Shown here piece after piece: positions 1 through 6,640 of a stretch of 61,919 bases of DNA (position 1 is its first letter; the number at the start of each line of letters is the position of its first letter). The stretch is from contig JAZQFH010000016.1 of assembly GCA_045539425.1 (NCBI GenBank), positions 1-61,919 of the forward strand. The letters run 5' to 3'. Below the pieces are notes generated by a model. That model did not search any database, had not been told where the DNA came from, and was given only the letters and a program-made list of their open reading frames with translations. This stretch comes from RUG14871 sp045539425 (GTDB taxonomy: Bacteria > Bacillota_I > Bacilli_A > Erysipelotrichales > Erysipelotrichaceae). The position numbers and the translations under genes are program-made.

Positions 1-97
1 AATGGTCACACCTGTTCCCATCCCGAACACAGAAGTTAAGCATTTCATCGGCAAATATAGCTATGCCTGCCATAGTGAAACGCGCAAGTCGCCAGGT
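1..97 (+). rRNA. rrf: 5S ribosomal RNA, 3' part
   Basis: The window opens inside a 5S rRNA. The conserved loop stretch CACACCTGTTCCCATCCCGA is followed by ACACAGAAGTTAAG and a closing GCCAGG near 91-96. The 5' end lies outside the window, so this is the last gene of an rRNA operon whose 16S and 23S are not visible. A perfect terminator hairpin follows within ten bases. The 3' boundary is estimated from the usual 5S fold. Confidence 0.93.
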
Positions 98-102
98 AAA
101 CT

Positions 103-131
103 AGGAACTCACCTTCGAGTTCCTTTTTTTT
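103..131 (+). terminator. Terminator of the rRNA operon
   Basis: An 8-bp perfect stem (AGGAACTC / GAGTTCCT) with a six-base loop is followed by an uninterrupted T tract. It lies directly after the 5S rRNA and before the next promoter region. Confidence 0.92.
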
Positions 132-175
132 ACTTTTTTCGTTAGAATAGTATCTGAGTGGAAGAGAGAAAAGCT

Positions 176-733
176 ATGAATAAGAAAAGAACATTCTGGA
201 TGATCTGCGGAATTATCCTTATTATTATATGTATGGTTCTCGGGCTGTATTTTATGGTCAGCAAAAACCATCAGGAAGAGCCTGCACCGGAAGAGGAAAC
301 AGGTGAGAGGGTTCAGGTCATTGATGTATCCTTATTAAACTATAATGAAGAGCCTGTCAGGCTGTCTGACTATATCGGCAAACCGATCATTCTGAATTTC
401 TGGGCTACCTGGTGTCCGAACTGCGTCCATGAATTCCCGTCCTTTGAACAACTGCATGCGGAATACGGTGACAAAGTACAGTTTATGATGATCGATATCG
501 TCGACGGACAGGATGAGACCGTGGAAATCGCCAAACAGTTTATCGAAGAGAACAACTTCCATTTCCCGGTCTATTTCGACACGCAGCTGGAAGCGGCTAC
601 GGTCTATCAGGCAAATGCCATCCCGTTAACTTATCTGATTGATAAGGACGGTTATGTTGTCGCATACGGCCGCGGTGCCATGGATTATGACACTCTGAAA
701 AATGCCATCGAAAAATATCTTATTTCCGAATAA
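176..733 (+). CDS. Membrane-anchored TlpA/ResA-like thioredoxin-fold protein
   Basis: A 185-residue protein with one N-terminal hydrophobic segment (about residues 9-27), a short acidic linker and a TlpA-type redoxin domain. The WATWCPNC motif places the redox pair at Cys80 and Cys83, and the cis-Pro region IPLTYLID follows near 146. It should face outside and handle thiol-disulfide exchange on exported proteins or cytochrome-maturation-type partners. The frame is open back to a GTG at 158, but the ATG at 176 is preferred because it starts MNKKR directly before the membrane anchor and has a GAAGAGAG purine run upstream. It stands alone between the rRNA terminator and the ecf operon, so no specific partner is indicated. 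Confidence 0.85.
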   Translation: MNKKRTFWMICGIILIIICMVLGLYFMVSKNHQEEPAPEEETGERVQVIDVSLLNYNEEPVRLSDYIGKPIILNFWATWCPNCVHEFPSFEQLHAEYGDKVQFMMIDIVDGQDETVEIAKQFIEENNFHFPVYFDTQLEAATVYQANAIPLTYLIDKDGYVVAYGRGAMDYDTLKNAIEKYLISE

Positions 734-738
734 TATAG

Positions 739-765
739 TATAATGATGGAGTTATTGCGAGGTGG
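739..765 (+). promoter_or_regulatory. -10 box and ribosome binding site of the ecf operon
   Basis: TATAAT at 739-744 is followed by GAGGTGG at 759-765, five bases before a TTG at 770. The ATG at 743 overlaps the -10 box and has no Shine-Dalgarno site, so it cannot be the start if this promoter is used. No good -35 hexamer is visible. Confidence 0.6.
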
Positions 766-769
766 AGAC

Positions 770-1597
770 TTGAACGCGATTGAAGTTAGAAATTTGACAT
801 TCGCATATGAAGAAAACAAAGACGTGGTCCGTGACGTCTCTTTCACTGTGCAGAAGGGAAGCTATACCACGATCATCGGACATAACGGAAGCGGAAAGAG
901 CACCATTGCCAAGCTTCTGATCGGCTTATTGGAGAAAAAGAGCGGTGAGATCCTCATCGAAGACATCCCGCTTACTTTGGAGTCTATCAATCTCATCCGC
1001 AGGAAGGTCGGCATTGTGTTCCAGAATCCGGATAATCAGTTCATCGGAGCAACGGTCCGCGATGACATTGCGTTCGGACTGGAAAACCACGAAGTGGATC
1101 CGGCGGAAATGGATGATATCATTCAGCGCTTTGCGAAAGAAGTCAATATGACAAAATATCTGGATCACGAACCGACCAGACTCAGCGGCGGACAGAAGCA
1201 GCGCGTCGCCATTGCGGGCATTCTGGCCATGAGTCCGGACATCCTGATTTTTGATGAGGCGACCAGCATGCTGGATCCGCGCGGAAAAGCGGATATTAAC
1301 CGCCTGATAAAAAAATTACATGAAGAGAAGAAACTGACCATCCTGTCCATTACCCATGACATTGAAGAGGTCGTGAAATCGGACCAGGTGATCATATTGC
1401 ATAAGGGCAATCTGGCTTATTCCGGCACGCCGGATAAGATCCTGACACAGGAGCAGAAATTGAAGAGCTATTCCCTGGATACGCCGTTTGCCTATCAGCT
1501 TTCCAGAGAACTGCAGGCCTGCGGTGTGAAACTCCCTCTGGAAATCAGTACGGAAAGGCTGGTGGAAGAAGTATGCCATTATCGTTCAAAGAAGTAA
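770..1597 (+). CDS. ecfA1: Energy-coupling factor transporter ATPase EcfA1
   Basis: One of the two ABC ATPases that power ECF vitamin and metal-cofactor importers. Visible motifs are Walker A GHNGSGKS (residues 37-44), the Q-loop FQNPDNQF typical of EcfA proteins, the signature LSGGQKQRV, Walker B ILIFDEATSMLDP and a switch histidine in THDIEEV. The start is taken as TTG at 770, because GAGGTGG lies five bases upstream and the upstream ATG sits in the -10 box; this gives 275 residues. The 3' end overlaps ecfA2 by 25 bases, indicating translational coupling. No substrate-binding S component is encoded here, as is usual for group II ECF modules shared by several S proteins. Confidence 0.95.
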   Translation: MNAIEVRNLTFAYEENKDVVRDVSFTVQKGSYTTIIGHNGSGKSTIAKLLIGLLEKKSGEILIEDIPLTLESINLIRRKVGIVFQNPDNQFIGATVRDDIAFGLENHEVDPAEMDDIIQRFAKEVNMTKYLDHEPTRLSGGQKQRVAIAGILAMSPDILIFDEATSMLDPRGKADINRLIKKLHEEKKLTILSITHDIEEVVKSDQVIILHKGNLAYSGTPDKILTQEQKLKSYSLDTPFAYQLSRELQACGVKLPLEISTERLVEEVCHYRSKK

Positions 1598-2427
1598 CAT
1601 ACACCTATTCGCCGAATACTCCGTTTGAATACCAGGCCTTAAAGGGGATAAACGTCAATTTCACGGTGGGACAGATGACGGCCATCATCGGCAATACCGG
1701 CAGCGGGAAAAGCACGCTGATCCAGCATCTGAACGGACTTCTCTTACCGACGAGCGGTGAGATCGAAGTCGTGGACCGCGTGATCCGTGCCGGAGAAAAA
1801 CTCAAGGACGGAAAGAAACTGAAGAAAACGGTCGGACTCGTCTTCCAGTTCCCGGAATATCAGCTGTTTGAGGAAACGGTGCTGAAAGATGTCATGTTCG
1901 GGCCGCTGAACTTCGGTGTCAGTGAAGCGGAAGCGAGAGCCCACGCCATTGAAATGCTGAAAGTGGTCGGCATTGACGAAAGCTACCTGGAAAAAAGTCC
2001 GCTGGAACTCAGCGGAGGCGAAAAGCGGAAAGTGGCCATTGCGGGAATATTGGCAATGGAGCCGGAAATTCTGGTTCTGGATGAGCCGGTTGCGGGTCTG
2101 GATCCGCAGAGCGCCAAACGCATGATGGAACTCTTTGCGGCCATCAACAACAAACTGAAGAAAACCGTACTGCTGGTCACGCATAATATGGAGCAGGTGC
2201 TCGCATATTGCGATGAAGTGGCAGTCGTGAAAGACGGAGTTGTCATTCATCACGGGAACGTGCAGGAGTTCTTCCGGCATGATGAGATCCTGGATGATTT
2301 ACAGATTGAAGCTCCGATGATCATCAAAGCCAAGCGTCTTTTAAAGGAGAACGGAATCGAAATCGCGGATGAGGTTCTGGACATTAAAACGCTGGCAAAG
2401 GTGATTGCCAGGGCGGTGAAGAAATGA
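1573..2427 (+). CDS. ecfA2: Energy-coupling factor transporter ATPase EcfA2
   Basis: The second ATPase of the ECF module, 284 residues. Walker A GNTGSGKS, the Q-loop FQFPEYQLFEETV, signature LSGGEKRKVAIAG, Walker B ILVLDEPVAGLDP and the THNMEQV histidine are all intact. The FPEYQLF sequence after the Q residue is characteristic of EcfA2. It starts inside the end of ecfA1 behind GGTGGAAGAAG and overlaps ecfT by four bases (ATGA). It should dimerise with EcfA1 and couple to EcfT at the membrane. Confidence 0.95.
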   Translation: MPLSFKEVTYTYSPNTPFEYQALKGINVNFTVGQMTAIIGNTGSGKSTLIQHLNGLLLPTSGEIEVVDRVIRAGEKLKDGKKLKKTVGLVFQFPEYQLFEETVLKDVMFGPLNFGVSEAEARAHAIEMLKVVGIDESYLEKSPLELSGGEKRKVAIAGILAMEPEILVLDEPVAGLDPQSAKRMMELFAAINNKLKKTVLLVTHNMEQVLAYCDEVAVVKDGVVIHHGNVQEFFRHDEILDDLQIEAPMIIKAKRLLKENGIEIADEVLDIKTLAKVIARAVKK

Positions 2428-3224
2428 GAGGAATGACATTCGGCCGCTATATCCCGGGAACGGGAATCATTTACGAACTTGATCCGCGAATCAAGATCGT
2501 CAGCATGATCCTCTTGCTGGTAGGGGTATTCCTTCCGGCGGGCTGGATCGGTTATGCGGTGATGGGAGTGGTAGTCGTTATCTTACTGATGCTCTCTCAT
2601 CTTGGTATCTCCTATATTCTGAAAACGATGAAGCCGATGCTCTTCATGGTTCTCTTCCTTTTAGTGATCAACCTGCTGGTGGTCAAAACAGGCAACCTGC
2701 TGTTTACGATCGGAAGTTTTGAAATCTATGACGGAGCCGTCTTTCAGACGTTATACATCTTTATCCGCCTTATATTGATGCTGTCGATTTCCGGCGTTCT
2801 GACGACGACAACCAAGCCGCTGGACTTAACGCTCGGAATTGAGGATCTTCTGGCTCCGCTGGCGAAAATCAAGGTGCCGGCACATGAGATTGCGATGATG
2901 ATCTCCATTGCCCTGCGCTTTATTCCAACGCTTCTGGATGAGATCCAGCGGATCATGAAGGCACAGGAATCCCGCGGCGTGGATCTGCAGGAAGGAAAAC
3001 TGAAGGAAAAGGTCATGGCGGTATTATCCCTGATTGTTCCGCTGTTTGTTTCCTCCTTCCAGCGAGCCGATGAGCTGGCAAATGCCATGGAAGCGCGCGG
3101 ATACGTTCCGGATGCCCACAGAACCAGATACAAGCAGCTGCATATCCATGCGAAGGATATCATCTGTCTGATCTTGAGTATTCTATTAGTTGCAGGATTA
3201 ATCGTACTGGCGGTAGTGAAATGA
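2424..3224 (+). CDS. ecfT: Energy-coupling factor transporter transmembrane protein EcfT
   Basis: A 266-residue integral membrane protein with several hydrophobic segments in the first 130 residues and at the C terminus. Between them lies the cytoplasmic coupling region carrying the two short motifs SRG (in QESRGVDLQ) and ARG (in MEARGYVPD) that contact the two ATPases. It scaffolds ATPases and exchangeable S components. The start ATG overlaps the ecfA2 stop, and the stop overlaps the truA start by four bases, so the four genes form one tight operon. Confidence 0.95.
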   Translation: MRGMTFGRYIPGTGIIYELDPRIKIVSMILLLVGVFLPAGWIGYAVMGVVVVILLMLSHLGISYILKTMKPMLFMVLFLLVINLLVVKTGNLLFTIGSFEIYDGAVFQTLYIFIRLILMLSISGVLTTTTKPLDLTLGIEDLLAPLAKIKVPAHEIAMMISIALRFIPTLLDEIQRIMKAQESRGVDLQEGKLKEKVMAVLSLIVPLFVSSFQRADELANAMEARGYVPDAHRTRYKQLHIHAKDIICLILSILLVAGLIVLAVVK

Positions 3225-3961
3225 GATACAAGGTAACGGTCGCCTACGACGGCAGCAACTATTTCGGATGGCAGTCCCAGAAGGATGTCGTCAATATTCA
3301 GGATGTGATCGAGGAAGCCCTTGAGATCATCCATAAGAAACCCGTCCGCATCACCGGCAGCGGCAGAACGGATCGGGGAGTGCATGCGAAAGGGCAGGTC
3401 TTCCATTTTGACACGGATCTGAAGATTGCCGAGGAAAACTGGGTGAAGGCCTTCAATGCCAATCTGCCGCGTGACATCCATGTCCTGAAAGTGGAGAAGG
3501 CAAAGGATGATTTCCATGCCCGCTTTGATGTCACAGGGAAACAGTATGATTACTATCTCAACATGGGAGAGTATGATCTCTTTGAGCGGGACCATGTGAC
3601 CCAGCTCAACCAGATGCTGGATGTAAAGGCCATGCGCGATGCATCCAAGCTCTTTCTCGGAACGCATGACTTCTCCAGCTTCTCGGCAAATTCATTTGAA
3701 GAGACGCCGGATCAGGTCCGTACCATCCGCTCTCTGACGATTGAGCAAAGCGGGGAAACGCTCTGTTTCTCCTTTGTCGGAGACGGCTTTATGCGCTATA
3801 TGGTGCGCATGCTGGTGGGGGTTCTCATTGAGATCGGCCTGCATAAAATCACAAAAGATGACGCGGAGAGGATTCTGAATGAGAGAAGCAAGACCGCGCA
3901 CCGCTACAAGGCAGACAGTGCCGGATTATATTTAATAAAAGTTGATTATCCGCTTGACTAA
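3221..3961 (+). CDS. truA: tRNA pseudouridine(38-40) synthase TruA
   Basis: A 246-residue enzyme that isomerises uridines 38-40 in the anticodon arm of tRNAs. The catalytic aspartate is Asp51 in GSGRTDRGVHA, followed by the family blocks FNANLPRDIHV, FHARFDVTGKQYDY and FVGDGFMRYMVRMLVG. Length is normal. The start overlaps ecfT by ATGA. The order ecfA1-ecfA2-ecfT-truA-rplM-rpsI is a widely conserved Firmicute arrangement. The promoter of rplM begins within the last codons of this gene. Confidence 0.96.
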   Translation: MRYKVTVAYDGSNYFGWQSQKDVVNIQDVIEEALEIIHKKPVRITGSGRTDRGVHAKGQVFHFDTDLKIAEENWVKAFNANLPRDIHVLKVEKAKDDFHARFDVTGKQYDYYLNMGEYDLFERDHVTQLNQMLDVKAMRDASKLFLGTHDFSSFSANSFEETPDQVRTIRSLTIEQSGETLCFSFVGDGFMRYMVRMLVGVLIEIGLHKITKDDAERILNERSKTAHRYKADSAGLYLIKVDYPLD

Positions 3962-3982
3962 CAGGCACAAAAATCATACAAT
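3954..3982 (+). promoter_or_regulatory. Promoter of rplM-rpsI
   Basis: TTGACT at 3954-3959, a 17-base spacer and TACAAT at 3977-3982 give a good vegetative promoter overlapping the truA stop codon. The predicted transcription start near 3989 coincides with the first base of the structured leader. Confidence 0.75.
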
Positions 3983-3988
3983 ATTAAT

Positions 3989-4030
3989 CGGCTATTAAGC
4001 GCCAAATGTAGCCCCGGAAACTACAGGAGG
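3989..4030 (+). promoter_or_regulatory. Structured leader of rplM, probable L13 autoregulatory element
   Basis: The short leader can fold in two exclusive ways. GGCTA at 3990-3994 pairs with TAGCC at 4009-4013, or TGTAG at 4007-4011 pairs with CTACA at 4021-4025. The second stem abuts and shares one base with the AGGAGG ribosome binding site at 4025-4030. An L13-binding leader before rplM is known in Bacilli. That this one works the same way is inference from position and fold. Confidence 0.5.
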
Positions 4031-4038
4031 AAATTATT

Positions 4039-4476
4039 ATGCGCCAAACAACTATGGCAAAACCTGCAACAGTCGAACGTACATGGTACATCGTTGATGC
4101 AGAAGGAAAAACTTTAGGTCGTTTAGCTTCCGAAGTCGCAGCAGTACTTCGCGGCAAGAACAAACCTACATTCACACCAAACGTTGACTGCGGTGACTTT
4201 GTCATCGTCATCAATGCTGCAAAAGCGGTCATCACTGGTGACCAGGACGAGAAGAAATTCTACTACCGTCATTCCCAGTTCCCGGGAGGATTACGCGTCA
4301 GAAGCACAAAGACGATGCGTGAAGAATATCCGGTGGAATGGGTTGAAAAAGCAATTCATGGTATGTTACCACACAACAAGTTAGGAGACGTTCAGCGTAA
4401 ACATCTGTTTGTCTATGAAGGTGCAGAGCATCCGCATCAGGCACAGAAACCGGTTGAATTAGTCATTAAGGGTTAA
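4039..4476 (+). CDS. rplM: 50S ribosomal protein L13
   Basis: A 145-residue L13 with the family start MRQTTMAKPATVERTWYIVD, then GKTLGRLASEVA, the core GDFVIVINAAK, and the C-terminal blocks MLPHNKLG and VYEGAEHPHQAQKP. It is an early-assembly protein of the large subunit. AGGAGG lies nine bases before the ATG. It is cotranscribed with rpsI, 14 bases downstream. The upstream leader suggests feedback control by the protein itself. Confidence 0.98.
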   Translation: MRQTTMAKPATVERTWYIVDAEGKTLGRLASEVAAVLRGKNKPTFTPNVDCGDFVIVINAAKAVITGDQDEKKFYYRHSQFPGGLRVRSTKTMREEYPVEWVEKAIHGMLPHNKLGDVQRKHLFVYEGAEHPHQAQKPVELVIKG

Positions 4477-4490
4477 GAAGGAGAGAATTT

Positions 4491-4898
4491 ATGCCAGCAA
4501 AGAAAAAACAAGTCGTTACATACGTCGGTTGTGGCCGTCGTAAATCCTCTGTCGCCCGCTGTTTCTTAACACCAGGTACAGGTACTATCGTTGTCAACGG
4601 TAAGAGCTTAGACGAATATCTTCCGTATGAAACATTACGTATGGTTGTTCGTCAGCCGTTAGTTTTAACTGAAACATTAAATCAGTTTGATGTTCAGATC
4701 AACGTCCAGGGCGGTGGCTTCAATGGACAGGCCGGTGCAATCAGACACGGTATCGCAAGAGCTTTACTCGAAGCTTCTGCTGACTATCGTCCAGCCTTAA
4801 AGGCAGCCGGATACTTAACACGTGACCCACGTATGAAAGAACGTAAGAAATACGGTCTCAAAGGTGCACGTAGAGCTCCGCAGTTCAGCAAGCGTTAA
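4491..4898 (+). CDS. rpsI: 30S ribosomal protein S9
   Basis: A 135-residue S9, slightly longer than the usual 130 because of an N-terminal MPAKKKQVVT extension. The core GRRKSSVARCFLTPGTG and IRHGIARALLEA and the C-terminal tail ending FSKR, whose last Lys-Arg reaches the ribosomal P site, are intact. AGAAGGAGAG precedes the ATG. A strong terminator lies 20 bases after the stop. Confidence 0.98.
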   Translation: MPAKKKQVVTYVGCGRRKSSVARCFLTPGTGTIVVNGKSLDEYLPYETLRMVVRQPLVLTETLNQFDVQINVQGGGFNGQAGAIRHGIARALLEASADYRPALKAAGYLTRDPRMKERKKYGLKGARRAPQFSKR

Positions 4899-4918
4899 TC
4901 TGTATTCAGAAAAGCTTA

Positions 4919-4947
4919 CGAAAAAGGTCCGTTTTGGGCCTTTTTTC
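4919..4947 (+). terminator. Terminator of rplM-rpsI
   Basis: CGAAAAAGGTCC pairs with GGGCCTTTTTTCG around a short GTTTT loop, with a T tract built into the 3' arm. It lies directly after rpsI. Confidence 0.88.
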
Positions 4948-5369
4948 GTGGCTTTTGACGTATTATGATGGCAGATTTATCTCAGAAAATCGGTCTGTAA
5001 GTAGCATATAATAAGCACATAATAAGCAAAATTCTCACTTCGACGATTGGCTCGACCAAAGAAATAAATATAAACTGAGAACTGTTAGCTCTTCAGCAGA
5101 AATGGTAATATATATTTAGCTAATTTCTTCATATCCGGAACAGGGATGTTAAGAAATGATCTCCACTATTGGGATAACACTACTGCAACGAGACCGAATC
5201 ATCACTGTCTGTCCGCAAATGATTCAGTAGGCTTAATTAGGGTTCTAGGTAACCGGCTGGCCGTTTGCAGTACACCATGCATTGATTAGTCCTGTATTAT
5301 CAGATCGATCAAATGCAGATGAAGCATCGATGGTAGGCAGCATCCCATAGTTAGAAAGGAGACGGGCCT
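4948..5369. other. 422-base stretch without a confident gene, possibly a structured leader
   Basis: No long frame and no recognised RNA family (not tmRNA, RNase P or SRP RNA) is seen. Contents: a near-perfect 11-base direct repeat (ATAATAAGCAC) at 5008-5029; a 15-codon minus-strand frame at 5085-5132; a 32-codon minus-strand frame ending in TAG near 5248, neither with a good ribosome binding site; and GCCGTTTGC at 5260-5268, which is the reverse complement of GCAAACGGC at 5373-5381, just after the GTG start of the next gene. The last feature could let a long leader cover the start codon. It may be a regulatory leader or decayed sequence. Confidence 0.35.
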
Positions 5370-5576
5370 GTGGCAAACGGCAAAAGTGTATCTAGCAAAA
5401 CCCATTCAAGAGCACAGTTGAATGATTATGCCAATCAGCATAATCCAAACAACAAGGCTTACCATGCTAGAATACAGAATAACGCTAACCAGAAAGAAAA
5501 CAGTCGTAATCGTGCTAAACAGAAGTATGATATCGGCATTCTTGATGGTGAGAGTTATGGGTGGTGCGACGATTAG
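5370..5576 (+). CDS. Small Asn/Gln-rich hypothetical protein
   Basis: A 68-residue hydrophilic protein starting at GTG behind AAAGGAG (eight-base spacing). It begins MANGKSVSSKTHSRAQLNDY and contains the recurring ANQ-NPNN-AY pattern (YANQHNPNNKAY, then NNANQKENSRNRA). Small proteins with this ANQxNPNN pattern occur in many Firmicutes and phages without known function; that recollection is not checked here. There is no signal peptide or membrane segment. It sits in a gene-poor island with its own terminator 13 bases downstream, so it is a single-gene unit. Base composition is more A-rich than the flanking ribosomal genes, consistent with transfer. Confidence 0.7.
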   Translation: MANGKSVSSKTHSRAQLNDYANQHNPNNKAYHARIQNNANQKENSRNRAKQKYDIGILDGESYGWCDD

Positions 5577-5588
5577 TTAGCATCGATG

Positions 5589-5613
5589 AAGGCGAGTAAC
5601 ATCGCCTTTTTTC
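5589..5613 (+). terminator. Terminator after the Asn/Gln-rich gene
   Basis: AAGGCGA pairs with TCGCCTT around a six-base loop (GTAACA) and runs into a T tract. It follows the stop codon at 5576. Confidence 0.85.
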
Positions 5614-5636
5614 TATGCCAAAGAAAACATAATCAG

Positions 5637-5730
5637 TAGCAAGCAGACCCTTATTACTCCTGCCTCTGGCAATGCAGTAATAATGGTAGCAAGCAGTGCG
5701 TTTTTACTCCTGCCGAGAGTAAAACCACGC
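5637..5730. repeat. Two tandem 50-base hairpin units
   Basis: TAGCAAGCAG occurs at 5637-5646 and again exactly 50 bases later at 5687-5696. Four variable bases follow each copy, then TTATTACTCCTGCC and TTTTTACTCCTGCC. Each unit closes on itself: TTATTACT (5651-5658) pairs with AGTAATAA (5676-5683), and TTTTACTC (5702-5709) pairs with GAGTAAAA (5717-5724). Sequence differs between the arms of the two units but pairing is kept, which suggests that the fold is what matters. A further A/T-flanked hairpin (AAGCAA 5776-5781 with TTGCTT 5792-5797) reads as a minus-strand terminator. Confidence 0.5.
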
Positions 5731-5829
5731 TTGTTAGGGAGTACCCCTAATACCCTCATGTCTAGCCGAAGAAAAAAGCAACTCCGTAGAATTGCTTCAT
5801 CTTGATAAATCTGGTTCCGGGATTTCTTT

Positions 5830-6054
5830 TTGCGCTTTACTCTCATATTTACGGTATACAAAGTCTATGACATGGTATTCTTTGACTGGTTTCTTCTCTG
5901 CAGGTTCCACTTTTTCCAATACTATTATCCGGAGACGGCGGATGCACTCAGAGACAGAAGATACGGATTTAATATCAGAAGCCAGCTATTAAAGCTGTTT
6001 GTTCTCTTCCCACTGATCCCATCCCTTGCGGCATGGATCTGTACATTATTATAG
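5830..6054 (+). pseudogene. C-terminal remnant of an integral membrane protein
   Basis: The plus-strand frame encodes a peptide that looks like the tail of a multispan membrane protein: an aromatic block (VYDMVFFDWFLLCRFHFFQ), YYYPETADALRDRRYG, and a final hydrophobic helix ending AAWICTLL. No start codon with a ribosome binding site precedes it, and the reading frame breaks up upstream. I read it as a gene whose 5' part was lost. The D-W-F/H-FF pattern resembles uncharacterised Firmicute membrane proteins, but I cannot name the family. It could in principle be translated from the TTG at 5830, but there is no site to support this. Confidence 0.45.
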
Positions 6055-6066
6055 AAAAATGAAAAT

Positions 6067-6085
6067 GGAGCGTTTCAAGCGCTCC
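6067..6085 (-). terminator. Terminator of the rsmF-rsuA-tag operon
   Basis: GGAGCG (6067-6072) pairs with CGCTCC (6080-6085). Read leftward, the stem is followed by ATTTTCATTTTT. It lies ten bases past the tag stop. Confidence 0.7.
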
Positions 6086-6094
6086 CTTTGAAAT

Positions 6095-6640
6095 CTATTT
6101 GTGCCAGTCGCATTCGTCTCCATGCGCGTTGTAGATCCCGCATGCCTGCAGGTAGGAATAAATGATAGTGGATCCCACAAAGTTCATTCCTCTTTTCTTC
6201 AGGTCCTTGGAAATCTCATCTGAGAGCGGGGAGGTGGTACGGATGTGATAGTCTTCGAATATCACTTCTCCGCTTGTGAAATGCCAGAGGTAGTTGTCAA
6301 AACTGCCGTATTCCTTTTGGATTTGAAGGAACGCCTTTGCATTCTGAATCGTGGCAAGGATCTTGCGGCGGTTACGGACGATGCCGGAATCGTTCATTAA
6401 GGATTCAACTTTTTCCTCAGTATAGTCCGCTATGATCTCCGGGTCGAAATTGTCAAATGCCTTGCGGAAGGCGTCCCGCTTTTTCAGAATGCACTCCCAG
6501 CTGAGGCCTGCCTGAAAGCCTTCCAGGATCAATAATTCAAAGAGTTTTCTGTCGTCATGTTCCGGAGAGGACCATTCATGATCATGATAGTCCAGATAGA
6601 ACTGCGGCTTGCCGCTAACCCAGTCGCAGCGCCTACACAT
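6095..6640 (-). CDS. tag: DNA-3-methyladenine glycosylase I
   Basis: A 181-residue base-excision repair enzyme that removes 3-methyladenine from alkylated DNA. The Tag family zinc site is visible: Cys5 in MCRRCDW, His19 in DYHDHEW, and the C-terminal HGDEC pair. The substrate-pocket glutamate is Glu40 in ILEGFQAGLSW. Length is typical. Its ATG overlaps the end of rsuA by eight bases (ATGTGTAG), so it is translated as the last gene of a three-gene leftward operon with two RNA-modification enzymes. Confidence 0.95.
   Translation of the reverse strand: MCRRCDWVSGKPQFYLDYHDHEWSSPEHDDRKLFELLILEGFQAGLSWECILKKRDAFRKAFDNFDPEIIADYTEEKVESLMNDSGIVRNRRKILATIQNAKAFLQIQKEYGSFDNYLWHFTSGEVIFEDYHIRTTSPLSDEISKDLKKRGMNFVGSTIIYSYLQACGIYNAHGDECDWHK

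Noticed and set aside
743..769. ATG at 743 as start of ecfA1
   Set aside because: It overlaps the TATAAT box and lacks a ribosome binding site; TTG at 770 has GAGGTGG at good spacing.
2744..3667. 307-codon open frame on the minus strand
   Set aside because: It is antisense across ecfT and truA, both with full family motifs; the peptide has no recognisable domain.
5250..5345. 32-codon minus-strand frame ending ANGQPVT
   Set aside because: It looks protein-like at the C terminus but has no start signal and an upstream in-frame stop; too short to support.
4948..5369. tmRNA, RNase P RNA or SRP RNA in the long gap after rpsI
   Set aside because: None of the conserved cores (tRNA-like ends, GAGGAAAGTC-type helix, SRP Alu or S domain) can be found.
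5637..5730. CRISPR array
   Set aside because: Only two units, each self-complementary, with unit differences inside the repeat and no cas genes.
5613..5861. 82-codon open frame on the minus strand
   Set aside because: It runs across the two hairpin repeats, has no ribosome binding site, and its hydrophobic end only mirrors the repeat units.
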